A stretch of 64,000 nucleotides of DNA from JAJPXC01 sp964510535. Lineage in GTDB: Bacteria > Bacteroidota > Bacteroidia > Bacteroidales > Muribaculaceae. A model generated the notes under the pieces. That model saw nothing but the letters and a program-made list of their open reading frames with translations. It ran no database searches and was not told the origin of the DNA. Location: NCBI GenBank assembly GCA_964510535.1, contig CAZECG010000014.1, forward strand, positions 1-64,000. The letters run 5' to 3'. Positions 23,131 through 31,745 of the stretch are shown here, piece by piece. Position numbers and translations under genes: made by a program. Numbering within the stretch: the stretch's first letter is position 1; each line of letters starts with the position of its first letter.

Positions 23131-24698
23131 TCCTCTGGATTGAGTTTGTTTTTCTCTTTGCGTATCTCGAAGTGGAGTATGCTTCTGCCGTCGTCATCGG
23201 GGTCGGCGAAAACCGAGCCTATCGTCTGGTTGGGCTTTACCGAGTCGCCTGTTTTCACGGCGATTGAACCAAGCCCGGCGTAAATCGTGAGGTAGCTTCC
23301 GTGGCGCACCATGACGATGGTGTTGAATCCGGGCTGATGGAAAATAGCCGACACTTTTCCGGGGAATATGGCTCTTGCGGCTGCCCCTGAGCCGACTTCG
23401 ATGTCGATGCCGCTGTTGTCGGTCTCGACATATTTCAACTCGGGGTGCCGTTGCCGTCCGAAGTGCTTGACAATGCGGTAGCGACCTGCGACAGGATAGG
23501 GTAGCCGGCCGCGGTTGCTCTCGAAATCGCCGGAGATTCTGATATCCTCCTTAGCCAGTCGGTCAAGGTCGGCGGCTGTGGTCGAATTGGCGGGTGTTGT
23601 GTTCATTGCCGCGTCGGCGGCAGGCGACGGTTGTGCGGGCGGGGTTACCGACTTTTTGTCTTTATTTTTCTTGGACTTCTTGTCGTGTTTTTTTGCTTTC
23701 TGTTTCTTGCTTTTCTCTTTTTGGGTCTTTCCTTTATCCTGTGCCGCTTTTTCTTTGCCGGAATCGGCGGTTTTTTCGGCTTTCTCCTTTTCGGCTTTCT
23801 CTATCGCCTCATTTTCTTGCTGTTGGCGTTGTTCGGCTTCGGCGGCGAGTTGCTGCTGACGTCGTTCCTCGGCTAACCGTGCCTGTCGTTCGGCTTCCTC
23901 GCGCCGGCGCTGCTCGGCGAGTTGTTGCTCTCGGCGACGCTGTTCCTCCGCGATTAGGCGGTTAAGCTCGTTGTCGAGGGCGCGAGCTTCTTTTTCTTTC
24001 TGCTTGAGAAGCGATTTTAGCGCGCCTCCTTCCTGTTTCAACGAGGCGACGAGGGCATCGGTGTCACGACGCTTCGAGTTGAGCGACGCTTTGGCGGAGT
24101 TGAGCGATTTGAGCGATTCCCGGCGGGAGGATTTGAGCGATGAAAGACGCGTTCGTTGCCCGTCGAGCTTTAGCCGCGCTGCCTTGATGTCGCGTGTCTT
24201 GCGCTCTCTCCATCGGGAGAATTGCTGGAGGTAGCGCAGCCGTCGGTAGGCTTGCTGGAAAGAGTCGGATGAGAACACGAAAGCCAACGGACTCATCGAA
24301 ACTTTGCGTCCTTGGAAATGCCGCAGAGCGTTGGCATATTTCTGTTGCATGGACTTGACCGATGCGTCAAGAGAGGCGATTGAGTCGTTGATGCTCCTTA
24401 TGGCCCTGTCAAGCGAGTCGACTGAGTGGCCTATGGTAGCTATCGAGTGGTCGGTTTCCTTGATTTCGGCTGCCAGGAGGTTGAGTTTGTTTAGTTGTCG
24501 GGCAGTCTCTTTGGTGTTGACCTCGATTTTTTTTGAGGTTTCTTTGATGGCTCGCTCATTTTCTTTCTTTTTTTGCTTTACGGTCTGAGTAGTGGCAGGT
24601 TTGGCCTGTTGCCTGACCTTTTTGCGCGGCCGTGCAGCGTCGGCCGAGGCCAAGGCTGTCAGCAAGCAGGTGATGAATATGATTATTATGCGAGACAT
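23118..24698 (-). CDS. EnvC-like murein hydrolase activator (degenerate M23/LytM domain)
   Basis: 526 aa: signal peptide (1-22), a long coiled coil (about 40-300) with stretches such as REQQLAEQRRREEAERQARL, a Lys/Pro-rich linker (about 300-365), and a C-terminal LytM domain. In that domain the usual zinc site is incomplete. The canonical H-x3-D appears as NSGIDIE with only the aspartate, and the final H-x-H appears as ILHFEIR with only the second histidine. That pattern fits EnvC/NlpD-type proteins, which activate cell-division amidases without cutting murein themselves. It lies in a run of minus-strand envelope genes. Confidence 0.88.
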   Translation of the reverse strand: MSRIIIIFITCLLTALASADAARPRKKVRQQAKPATTQTVKQKKKENERAIKETSKKIEVNTKETARQLNKLNLLAAEIKETDHSIATIGHSVDSLDRAIRSINDSIASLDASVKSMQQKYANALRHFQGRKVSMSPLAFVFSSDSFQQAYRRLRYLQQFSRWRERKTRDIKAARLKLDGQRTRLSSLKSSRRESLKSLNSAKASLNSKRRDTDALVASLKQEGGALKSLLKQKEKEARALDNELNRLIAEEQRRREQQLAEQRRREEAERQARLAEERRQQQLAAEAEQRQQQENEAIEKAEKEKAEKTADSGKEKAAQDKGKTQKEKSKKQKAKKHDKKSKKNKDKKSVTPPAQPSPAADAAMNTTPANSTTAADLDRLAKEDIRISGDFESNRGRLPYPVAGRYRIVKHFGRQRHPELKYVETDNSGIDIEVGSGAAARAIFPGKVSAIFHQPGFNTIVMVRHGSYLTIYAGLGSIAVKTGDSVKPNQTIGSVFADPDDDGRSILHFEIRKEKNKLNPEEWLR

Positions 24699-24731
24699 GA
24701 TAGGGGTCTGTCGGTTATTTCGGGTTATGCG

Positions 24732-25601
24732 TCATGGCTTGAACGATGACAGCATATTGATAATATCTTTTTGTTTAAGCCTGGTGTAATCTTTTGGCCT
24801 TTTCCATTGCCTGATGTCGGGAGAGTTCCACTCGGCGTTGCTGAAATTCCATTTCAGAGACACGGCGATTGGGGTTTTTGCCGCGGTAGCGGCAATGTCC
24901 ATCACGCTGTTGACCTCACCTGCGGGCGATTCGCACCCATCGGAGTAGACCACGGTCGCGGGCAGATAGTCGTCGGTGGTGATGGTGAGGCGTTCGAGCC
25001 TGTCGCTTGACATTGATAGAGAGAATGTGTAGTCGATGCCGTCGGCGGGAGCGGGTGGGGTGATAGTCCATGTCGAGCTAACTGGTGCGTCGTAGATGTA
25101 AAGGCTCTGGCGGTCGGCTTCCGAGAGCCGTCCTTTCCCGGCCATGAACGGCTGTCCTAAGAGGAGTGACTGCACATCGGCGACTGTCAGAGGATAGCCT
25201 CCGAGAAGCGATTTGACCCCCTCTGCCACATAATATTTGTGTATTTTCTCGGTTAAGAACAGCGAGTCGTTATCAATGTATATTGTGCCGACCTCCATGC
25301 CGAGAAACCTGAGGGATATGAACACGCTTTTGTCGCGTTCCATGTAGGCGCGTCCGGATATTGAGAAACGTTTAGGCTTACTAAGCTCTATTTTGACTGG
25401 GACTGAAAGGGTTGACCATTCACGGTAGCTGTTTGTTACCAATGATTCGTAGCGTTGCTCTACGGTGGCTTCGCGGGTTCTGTCCGCGACTGCCCCGCCT
25501 TGTCCGGTGGTCGAGGCGTTTTTGGAAGAGCCGCATCCACTCGTCGCGAACGTTAAAGTCAAGGCGGCGGCCAGTGTTATCAGTGAATTTCGGGCGTTCA
25601 T
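24732..25601 (-). CDS. DUF4292 lipoprotein
   Basis: 289 aa from ATG 25601. This start is chosen because MNARNSLITLAAALTLTFATSGC is a full lipoprotein signal, and because the ATG overlaps the stop of the TPR gene by 4 nt (ATGA). A longer frame adds 26 non-signal residues. The mature part shows the DUF4292 pattern: an early SVPVKIELSKPKRFSISGRAYM strand region, then SLRFLGMEVGTIYIDNDSLFL and IHKYYVAEGV. The fold is thought to resemble LolA/LolB-like beta sheets, which would suit outer-membrane lipoprotein or lipid handling; this is inference. Co-transcribed with the TPR protein and perhaps dut. Confidence 0.85.
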   Translation of the reverse strand: MNARNSLITLAAALTLTFATSGCGSSKNASTTGQGGAVADRTREATVEQRYESLVTNSYREWSTLSVPVKIELSKPKRFSISGRAYMERDKSVFISLRFLGMEVGTIYIDNDSLFLTEKIHKYYVAEGVKSLLGGYPLTVADVQSLLLGQPFMAGKGRLSEADRQSLYIYDAPVSSTWTITPPAPADGIDYTFSLSMSSDRLERLTITTDDYLPATVVYSDGCESPAGEVNSVMDIAATAAKTPIAVSLKWNFSNAEWNSPDIRQWKRPKDYTRLKQKDIINMLSSFKP

Positions 25602-27349
25602 TTGTAGAAGAAAGTTTTGTGTTTCACTTTGCGTGCGAGCAACTCGTCCTTGGGGTCGAGTTTCAACGCTTTTTTCCAAAATTCGAGTGCTTCGTCGGGG
25701 TGTCCGTCCATGAAGTATATGTCGCCGGCGTGGTGCAGAATCTCGGCTGACAATTCAGGGTCGTTTGCCATCGCCGCGTCGATGTATTGGCGTGCCATAG
25801 CGTAGTCTCCTTTTTTGAAGAAAACCCAGGCGTAAGTGTCGAGCGATGTGGAATTTTGCGGGTTGTCGCGTACGGTGATTGCGCTGAGTTGCTCGGCACG
25901 GTCGAGGTCGCGTCCCTCGCAGGCCAGGAAGTAGGCGCAATTGTTCATGGCGAGCATATTGCCGGGGTCGAGTTTGATAGCTTGGTCGTAGTAGACAAAC
26001 GCGCTGTCTTTTTTCTCAATTTTATAGTAGGAGTCGCCTATGGCGCCGAGAATTTTTGAGCGCAGCGCATTGTCGGTGGTATCGGCTAAGGAATAGGCTT
26101 TGTTGAAATAAGCCAGAGCCTTGTTCAGGTCATCAGTCATTGAGTATCCCGTCGCTGTAATCATGTAGAGCATGGGGCTGTCGGGGTGGTATTGGAGAGC
26201 GCGCTCCCCTTCCTGTGTCGCTCGGATGTAATCGTCGGCCTGCATATAGAGGCTCACCACCGCGCTCCATCGTTCTTGGCTTGAGGGGTCGATGTCGAGG
26301 GCGTAGCTTGTCTGTTCGGCGGCACCCCGGTAGTTGTTGATGGCTATCAGGTAGGCTGTGTATAGGTCTCTGACATCTACCTCATGGGGATTCTGTTCGA
26401 TGAGTACGGAAAACAGGTCGTTGATGCGCGGCTGTTGTAGGGTGTCGGCATACAACTCCTGAATATAACCTTTAAACATCGACAGTTTTGTGTTGAGGTC
26501 GAGGTTGTCTTGCCGCAACGCTCTGAACATTTCGCGGTCGAAAGCGACGCTGTCGCCCATTGAGCGATATAGGTTGGCGCGTTGGAAGTAGGCGCGTCCG
26601 TTGGTGGAGTCAAGTTCGCAAGCGCGGTTGAGATAGTGCAGAGCTGAATCGGTGTTTCCCATGGCAGCGAACAGTTCTCCGGCGTAGATGTTGTAGTCAG
26701 ATGATTTCGGGGATGAAGCGAGTAGTTCGTTTAGTTCGCGCCGCATCGACGCTGTGTCGCCGAGCGCGTAGTAGGCTCGTATCTTCCTCGAAGCCAACCC
26801 GACATCGGCTCCTTCGGCATCTTCAAGGCGGTCGTAGACGGCTACGGCTTTCCGTAGGCAGGCCGTGTCGCCCGTAGCGGAGAGAGCCTCGGCGAGTTTA
26901 AACGATATTTCAGGCTTGTTTGGAAATATGGAATCGAGTGTCGTCCAAACTCTGATGGCCTCGTCGCTCAGGCGCAGGCGGTCGTTCACTGAGCCATAAA
27001 ACACCGCGCTGTAGTAGTCGTCGGGGTGTGCGTTGAAATGCGCTGCCATCAAGTCGTATCCCTCATGAAACATATCGGAGTCGTTGTCGGCGGTCATCAT
27101 GATGATATAGCCGAGGTCGTGACCGACCGCAGTCTGAGTTGTGTCGAGCCTGTAAGCGCGGTTGAGCAGCTCATAGTAAGCGGCGTTGTTTTCGAGAGCG
27201 TTTTGGCGTTGAGCCTCCATGAATATGTAGTCGGCTCGGCGCGCCTGCTCGCCGTCTTGCCATTTGCTGCGTCCTGAAGCCGCTAAGCAGATTATCAATC
27301 CTGCGGCGATGAGGCTCAGAGAGATTAGTTGACGTGATATAGATCTCAC
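25598..27349 (-). CDS. Exported tetratricopeptide-repeat protein
   Basis: 583 aa. An N-terminal hydrophobic segment (about 7-26, ISLSLIAAGLIICLAASG) acts as a signal or anchor. The rest is about a dozen 34-residue TPR helix pairs, with recognisable units such as GNTDSALHYLNRACELDSTNGRAYF, DLNKALAYFNKAYSLADT and GHPDEALEFWKKALKLDPKD. It should serve as a periplasmic scaffold. The order dut-TPR-DUF4292-EnvC is typical of Bacteroidales and suggests a role in envelope assembly. It overlaps the DUF4292 start by 4 nt and follows dut by 16 nt. Confidence 0.88.
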   Translation of the reverse strand: MRSISRQLISLSLIAAGLIICLAASGRSKWQDGEQARRADYIFMEAQRQNALENNAAYYELLNRAYRLDTTQTAVGHDLGYIIMMTADNDSDMFHEGYDLMAAHFNAHPDDYYSAVFYGSVNDRLRLSDEAIRVWTTLDSIFPNKPEISFKLAEALSATGDTACLRKAVAVYDRLEDAEGADVGLASRKIRAYYALGDTASMRRELNELLASSPKSSDYNIYAGELFAAMGNTDSALHYLNRACELDSTNGRAYFQRANLYRSMGDSVAFDREMFRALRQDNLDLNTKLSMFKGYIQELYADTLQQPRINDLFSVLIEQNPHEVDVRDLYTAYLIAINNYRGAAEQTSYALDIDPSSQERWSAVVSLYMQADDYIRATQEGERALQYHPDSPMLYMITATGYSMTDDLNKALAYFNKAYSLADTTDNALRSKILGAIGDSYYKIEKKDSAFVYYDQAIKLDPGNMLAMNNCAYFLACEGRDLDRAEQLSAITVRDNPQNSTSLDTYAWVFFKKGDYAMARQYIDAAMANDPELSAEILHHAGDIYFMDGHPDEALEFWKKALKLDPKDELLARKVKHKTFFYK

Positions 27350-27365
27350 TGTGAAAAAATATGTG

Positions 27366-27809
27366 TTAGTTTAGGCCTGTGTGGCCGAATCCGCCTTCAC
27401 CGCGCTTTGTTTCGTCAATTCTGTCGACCGGCTCCCATTCGACATGGGTGTAGTTGGCAATCACCATCTGGCAGATGCGCTCGCCGTCGTTGATTACGAA
27501 CGGTTCTTGCGAGAGGTTGATGAGCACGACTTTTATTTCTCCTCGATAGTCGGCGTCGACAGTGCCCGGCGAGTTGGCGATAGTGATTCCGTGTTTTAGG
27601 GCGAGACCGCTACGGGGGCGTATCTGGCACTCGTGTCCCTGAGGTAGCTGGATGTATAGTCCCGTGGGGACGAGCACTCTTTGCATAGGTTGCAACACAA
27701 TGGGTTGGTCTATGCAGGCTCTGACGTCCATTCCTGCCGATGACGGGGTCTCATAGGCCGGCAGGTCGTGGTGTGAGCGATTTATGATTTTGACTTTTAT
27801 TCGTTCCAT
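27366..27809 (-). CDS. dut: Deoxyuridine triphosphate nucleotidohydrolase (dUTPase)
   Basis: 147 aa, trimeric dUTPase that cleaves dUTP to dUMP. All five motifs are visible: SSAGMDVRA (motif 1, about 22-30), RPRSGLALK (motif 2, about 65-73), NSPGTVDADYRGEIKV (motif 3, about 78-93), GERICQMVI (motif 4, about 109-117) and a complete glycine-rich RGEGGFGHTG tail (motif 5). First gene of the minus-strand envelope run. Confidence 0.96.
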   Translation of the reverse strand: MERIKVKIINRSHHDLPAYETPSSAGMDVRACIDQPIVLQPMQRVLVPTGLYIQLPQGHECQIRPRSGLALKHGITIANSPGTVDADYRGEIKVVLINLSQEPFVINDGERICQMVIANYTHVEWEPVDRIDETKRGEGGFGHTGLN

Positions 27810-27844
27810 ATATTGGTTGTTGGGGTAATTAGATATATAATATG

Positions 27845-27852
27845 CGAAAATA
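27845..27852 (-). promoter_or_regulatory. Putative -7 box of dut
   Basis: Read on the minus strand this is TATTTTCG followed by C, 36 bp before the dut start, close to TAnnTTTG. No -33 box is evident. Confidence 0.4.
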
Positions 27853-27999
27853 CAGAAAATCCGTGAACCTTAGGCTGCTGCGGATATATTTTTGGTGGCA
27901 GAGGTCTGTCGCAGATTTGATTTTATTTTTGAATTGTGTTGGTAATCAAGGTGTTGAGCTGGTCGACTGATTTAGAGTAAAAATAATTTAAAATTTATT

Positions 28000-28019
28000 G
28001 TAACAAATAGCGTTGTTAC
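28000..28019. promoter_or_regulatory. Inverted repeat, candidate operator before the outer-membrane receptor gene
   Basis: GTAACAA-ATAGCG-TTGTTAC is a perfect 7-bp inverted repeat with a 6-bp spacer, 42 bp before the start at 28061 and within A/T-rich promoter-like sequence. It could be a dimeric repressor or activator site. Confidence 0.45.
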
Positions 28020-28060
28020 GTCGTCTAATATATTGAACAATTAAAAATGAAATTGAACAG

Positions 28061-30508
28061 ATGTATAAAATCAGTGTGTTTTTCGGGTTGGTGTTGGCAA
28101 CCACTCTGTCATTGTCGGGACAATACCGCGTGAGCGGGTATGTGACCGGCAGTGAAGGAGACGCTGAGCCATATGCTACCGTCAGAGTATTCGCCGCAGC
28201 TGACACTCTCAAGCCGGTAGCGATAGGGGCCGCGGGCGATGATGGGCGTTTCGCTCTGAAACTCGCCGATGCCGGGGATTACCGTGCGCGGGTGGCCTCG
28301 GTTGGGCGCGATGACGCTGAGCGGAGTTTTAGTGTGACCCGGCAGTCGCCGTCGGTCGACCTCGGCACGATCGTCATGAAAGAACGGTCGACTGAACTTG
28401 GCGAGATTACAGTGACAGCCCAACGCCCCTTAGTGGTCAAGGAGATAGATAGGTTGGGGTATGACGTGCAGGCCGACGAGGATTCTCGCACGGCGACTGT
28501 GCAGGATATACTGCGCAAGGTGCCGTTGGTCACGGTTGAAGCCGACGGCACAATCAAAGTCAAGGGCTCGTCAGATTTCAAAATCTACCGTAACGGTCGA
28601 CCCAACAACGCGTTCACGAAAAATGCGAAGGATATTTTCACCGCCATACCTGCCTCAATGATAAAGAAAATAGAGGTGATAACCGACCCCGGAGCGCGGG
28701 AGGACGCAGAGGGCGTAGGTGCCGTACTTAATATAATCACCCTTGAGGGCACGGCGATAAAGGGTGTGACCGGGACGGCGTCAGTCTCTTTCGAATCCCA
28801 CAATTACTTTGTGCCCAGACCGAATCTCTATGTGATGACTCAGATTGACAAGGTGACTATGTCGGCTTATGCGGGTACATATCATATGTGCCGGCGCAAC
28901 AGTCTGAAACGTTCGGAGAACGATTATACTTTTGAAGGCACGGGTGACCGGCTCATAACTCATCAGGAATCGCAGAACCCCGGCAACTCCATGTGGTGGG
29001 GGCTTGAGGGAAGCTGGGAGCTTGATTCTCTCAATCTGTTCACGATGGAATTTGAGGGTAGCGGTTTTGATGTCGAATGGATAGAGGATGCGAGCAGGGC
29101 GATGTTTTCGCCCGACGGGTCGCAGATGTATAGCTACGATAGCCATATTCGTTATCCGAAATATGGGTACCTGGATCTTGGTGTCGGTGTCAACTATCAA
29201 CGTTCGACGCGTCTCAAGGGTGAGACCGTGACTGTTTCATACCAATTCTCACACTCTGACGAGCTGGTGAGGGGAACCGAAACTTACGACAATGCGGTGA
29301 ACCTTCCTGTCGACTATACGGGCATCGACCGTGACCGCCGTAGCGATTTTGCCGAGCACACAGTGCAGATTGACTGGGCGCGGCCTCTCGGAGCGCATCA
29401 GAAACTCGACCTCGGAGGGAAGTACATATTCAGGCGCAATCATGCTCGTAACCGCATAGATTATATCGACGCCGAGGAGGATTATACTGATTTCATTCAC
29501 GATACACAGGTCGCGGCGCTGTTTGCCGACTACCGCATCTCGCTCGGGCGTTTTACGCTTCGCGGCGGCCTGCGGTATGAGTACTCACATTTGTCGGGGA
29601 GTTATCGGAGCGGCGACACCCCGGCATTTGGCACGAATCTTAACGATTGGGTGCCAAATGCGGCGGTCTCGTATGCAGTAAATGATGCAAATTCGTTGAA
29701 AATAAGTTTTTCCCGCCGCATAAACCGCCCCGGAATAGGGTATCTCAGCCCGGCGGTAGAGGAGTCTCCTACCTCTGTGTCGACAGGTAATCCCGCGCTT
29801 GAAAGCTCCCGTTACAACGAATTGAACTTCAATTATGGACTCACAGCCCAAAAATTCAATGTCGATTTCACCGCGGGCTACAGTTTCACCGACGACGGTA
29901 TAATCTCGATACAGCGGGCTGTTGACAACGTGCTTTATTCGACATATGCCAACGCGGGTCACAACAAGTGTTTCAGCCTGTCGCTCTATTGCCAGTGGTC
30001 GATAACCGACAAGACGCAGTGGATGTTTAACGGTGCGGCTTACTACAACGACTTTGCCAATCCTGACGCTTTGCCGGGCGTGACGTTGAAAAACCACGGC
30101 TGGACCGGCAATCTCTACACAAAGCTCACCCAGCGTCTGCCATGGAAACTGCGAGGCTCCGTCTCGTTGAGCTACTGGAGCGGGTGGATAAACGGTGTCT
30201 ATCGCGAGATGCGTTGCAGTGGCGCAAATGCGTGGGACCACTCTCTGTGGATTGAACGCAGTTTCTTGAAGGATGACCGCTTGACGGTCATGTTGCGGGC
30301 CAACAACCCATTCGGTCCATACTCGTGGAGCGGCACCATCCGGTCTTTCAATAATTCGATGAATGGAGCGAGTGTGACCGAGAACCCATATAACAGTAGT
30401 TTCAGTGTCATGGTGTCGTATCGCTTCGGTTCGCTCAATGCTTCGGTTAAAAAGACTTCACGCACAATATCAAACGATGACCTCGTGGGTGGCAAAACGA
30501 CGAAATGA
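28061..30508 (+). CDS. Outer-membrane beta-barrel receptor with carboxypeptidase-like N-terminal domain
   Basis: 815 aa. Signal peptide (1-20), then a CarboxypepD_reg-like domain (about 22-108; GYVTGSEGDAEPYATVRVF), a plug-like region with VQDILRKVPLVTVEADGTIKVKG (about 147-170) and IKKIEVITDPGAREDAEGVGAVLNII, then a 22-strand-type barrel of the OMP_b-brl_3 family ending in MVSYRFGSLN and a short tail. It resembles TonB-dependent receptors, but no TonB box can be named. The cargo is unknown, and no SusD-like partner follows. It is a single gene ahead of a convergent cysK. Confidence 0.87.
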   Translation: MYKISVFFGLVLATTLSLSGQYRVSGYVTGSEGDAEPYATVRVFAAADTLKPVAIGAAGDDGRFALKLADAGDYRARVASVGRDDAERSFSVTRQSPSVDLGTIVMKERSTELGEITVTAQRPLVVKEIDRLGYDVQADEDSRTATVQDILRKVPLVTVEADGTIKVKGSSDFKIYRNGRPNNAFTKNAKDIFTAIPASMIKKIEVITDPGAREDAEGVGAVLNIITLEGTAIKGVTGTASVSFESHNYFVPRPNLYVMTQIDKVTMSAYAGTYHMCRRNSLKRSENDYTFEGTGDRLITHQESQNPGNSMWWGLEGSWELDSLNLFTMEFEGSGFDVEWIEDASRAMFSPDGSQMYSYDSHIRYPKYGYLDLGVGVNYQRSTRLKGETVTVSYQFSHSDELVRGTETYDNAVNLPVDYTGIDRDRRSDFAEHTVQIDWARPLGAHQKLDLGGKYIFRRNHARNRIDYIDAEEDYTDFIHDTQVAALFADYRISLGRFTLRGGLRYEYSHLSGSYRSGDTPAFGTNLNDWVPNAAVSYAVNDANSLKISFSRRINRPGIGYLSPAVEESPTSVSTGNPALESSRYNELNFNYGLTAQKFNVDFTAGYSFTDDGIISIQRAVDNVLYSTYANAGHNKCFSLSLYCQWSITDKTQWMFNGAAYYNDFANPDALPGVTLKNHGWTGNLYTKLTQRLPWKLRGSVSLSYWSGWINGVYREMRCSGANAWDHSLWIERSFLKDDRLTVMLRANNPFGPYSWSGTIRSFNNSMNGASVTENPYNSSFSVMVSYRFGSLNASVKKTSRTISNDDLVGGKTTK

Positions 30509-30582
30509 CAGATTGGTCCAATCGGAGCCGTGCCGGGATTTGAGCCGTGGTTATCTGTCGATATAGGTGCTGTCGTTGTCGG

Positions 30583-31530
30583 TCAGAGCGGATATTCCTC
30601 GAAGGCGTAAAGCGGTGTTGAAAGGTAACGCTCACCGGTGTCGGGAAGCAATGCGACTATGGTTTTCCCTGCATTTTCATCTTTGCGGGCCATGGTGAGC
30701 GCGGCGTGCATGGCCGCTCCCGCCGAGATGCCCACAAGCAGCCCTTCTTCGCGGGCAAGCAGCCGGGATGCCGCTATCGCCTCGTCGTCGGCCACGGTGA
30801 CGATGCTGTCAACTACTGACGGATTGAAATTGCGGGGTATGAATCCGGCTCCAATGCCTTGTAGCTTGTGTGGGCCCGCATTGCCGCCTGACAGCACGGG
30901 TGACCCCGCCGGTTCCACTCCGATGGCTTTTATGCCCGGATTGTGGTGTTTCAATCCGCTGGCGGTGCCGCTGAGTGTCCCGCCTGTTCCCACGCCGGCA
31001 ACGAAGTAGTCGATTTCGCCGTCGGTGTCACGCCATATCTCCTCGGCTGTCGTGTGTAAATGCGCTTCGGGGTTGGCCGGGTTTTCAAACTGTTGCGGTA
31101 TGATTGCTCCGGGGTGTTTCTCTTTCAGTTCGTTGGCTACTCTGATTGCGCCTTTCATCCCCTCGGCTCCCGGAGTCAGAATCAAGGTTGCGCCGAGGGC
31201 TTTCAGCAGGTTTTGTCGCTCGATGCTCATTGTCTCAGGCATTGTCAAGATGAGTTTGTAGCCTTTGACCGAAGCCACCCATGCCAGTCCGATGCCTGTG
31301 TTTCCGCTGGTAGGCTCGATAATAAGTCCGCCGGGTTTCAGCGAGCCGTCGGCCTCTGCCGCTTCAATCATTGCGAGTGCCACGCGGTCTTTGACGCTTC
31401 CGCCTGGGTTGAAGTACTCGATTTTGACAATCAGTCGGCTTTGCAATCGTTGTCTCTTTTCGATGTTGGTCAGTTCGAGCAGTGGGGTGTTTCCTATTAA
31501 TTCTGTTAGACTTTTTTTGATTTGCGACAT
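30583..31530 (-). CDS. cysK: Cysteine synthase A (O-acetylserine sulfhydrylase)
   Basis: 315 aa, a PLP enzyme that makes cysteine from O-acetylserine and sulfide. PLP lysine lies in NPGGSVKDRVA (about residue 45). The substrate loop is EPTSGNTGIGLAWVA (about 71-85), the phosphate-binding loop is GVGTGGTLSGTASGLK (about 180-195), and the C-terminal GISAGAAMHAAL region is complete. The length fits CysK rather than CBS-like forms. The promoter matches that of metY in sequence and spacing, so the two are probably under one sulfur-responsive control. Confidence 0.95.
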   Translation of the reverse strand: MSQIKKSLTELIGNTPLLELTNIEKRQRLQSRLIVKIEYFNPGGSVKDRVALAMIEAAEADGSLKPGGLIIEPTSGNTGIGLAWVASVKGYKLILTMPETMSIERQNLLKALGATLILTPGAEGMKGAIRVANELKEKHPGAIIPQQFENPANPEAHLHTTAEEIWRDTDGEIDYFVAGVGTGGTLSGTASGLKHHNPGIKAIGVEPAGSPVLSGGNAGPHKLQGIGAGFIPRNFNPSVVDSIVTVADDEAIAASRLLAREEGLLVGISAGAAMHAALTMARKDENAGKTIVALLPDTGERYLSTPLYAFEEYPL

Positions 31531-31552
31531 TTTTCGTTATGGTTTATTGTTG

Positions 31553-31601
31553 CAAAGGTAGTCAAGAGTTATAGTTTTTGCAATACCGCAGTTGCGGTAT
31601 T
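31553..31601 (-). promoter_or_regulatory. cysK promoter with inverted-repeat operator
   Basis: On the minus strand: a perfect 9-bp inverted repeat AATACCGCA-AC-TGCGGTATT (31582-31601), the -33 element TATTGC overlapping it, a 20-nt spacer, and the -7 box TACCTTTG (31553-31560). The plus-strand elements CAAAGnTAGTCAA and GCAATACC have starts 27 nt apart, exactly as in the metY promoter. Confidence 0.7.
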
Positions 31602-31662
31602 TCTTAAAGATTCGTACATTTGCCCCCGCTTAGATACGCTCGCTCGGTAAAACTCAAATAAA

Positions 31663-31695
31663 TTTGGCTTTGCACTTGACTTATTCGTATCTTTG
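31663..31695 (+). promoter_or_regulatory. korAB promoter
   Basis: TTTG (31663-31666), 21-nt spacer, TATCTTTG (31688-31695), followed by CGGG. Start near 31703, giving a leader of about 43 nt before korA. Confidence 0.72.
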
Positions 31696-31745
31696 CGGGT
31701 AAGAAATAAGCAAATCATTAACACATAATAATCTCTAATATCACA

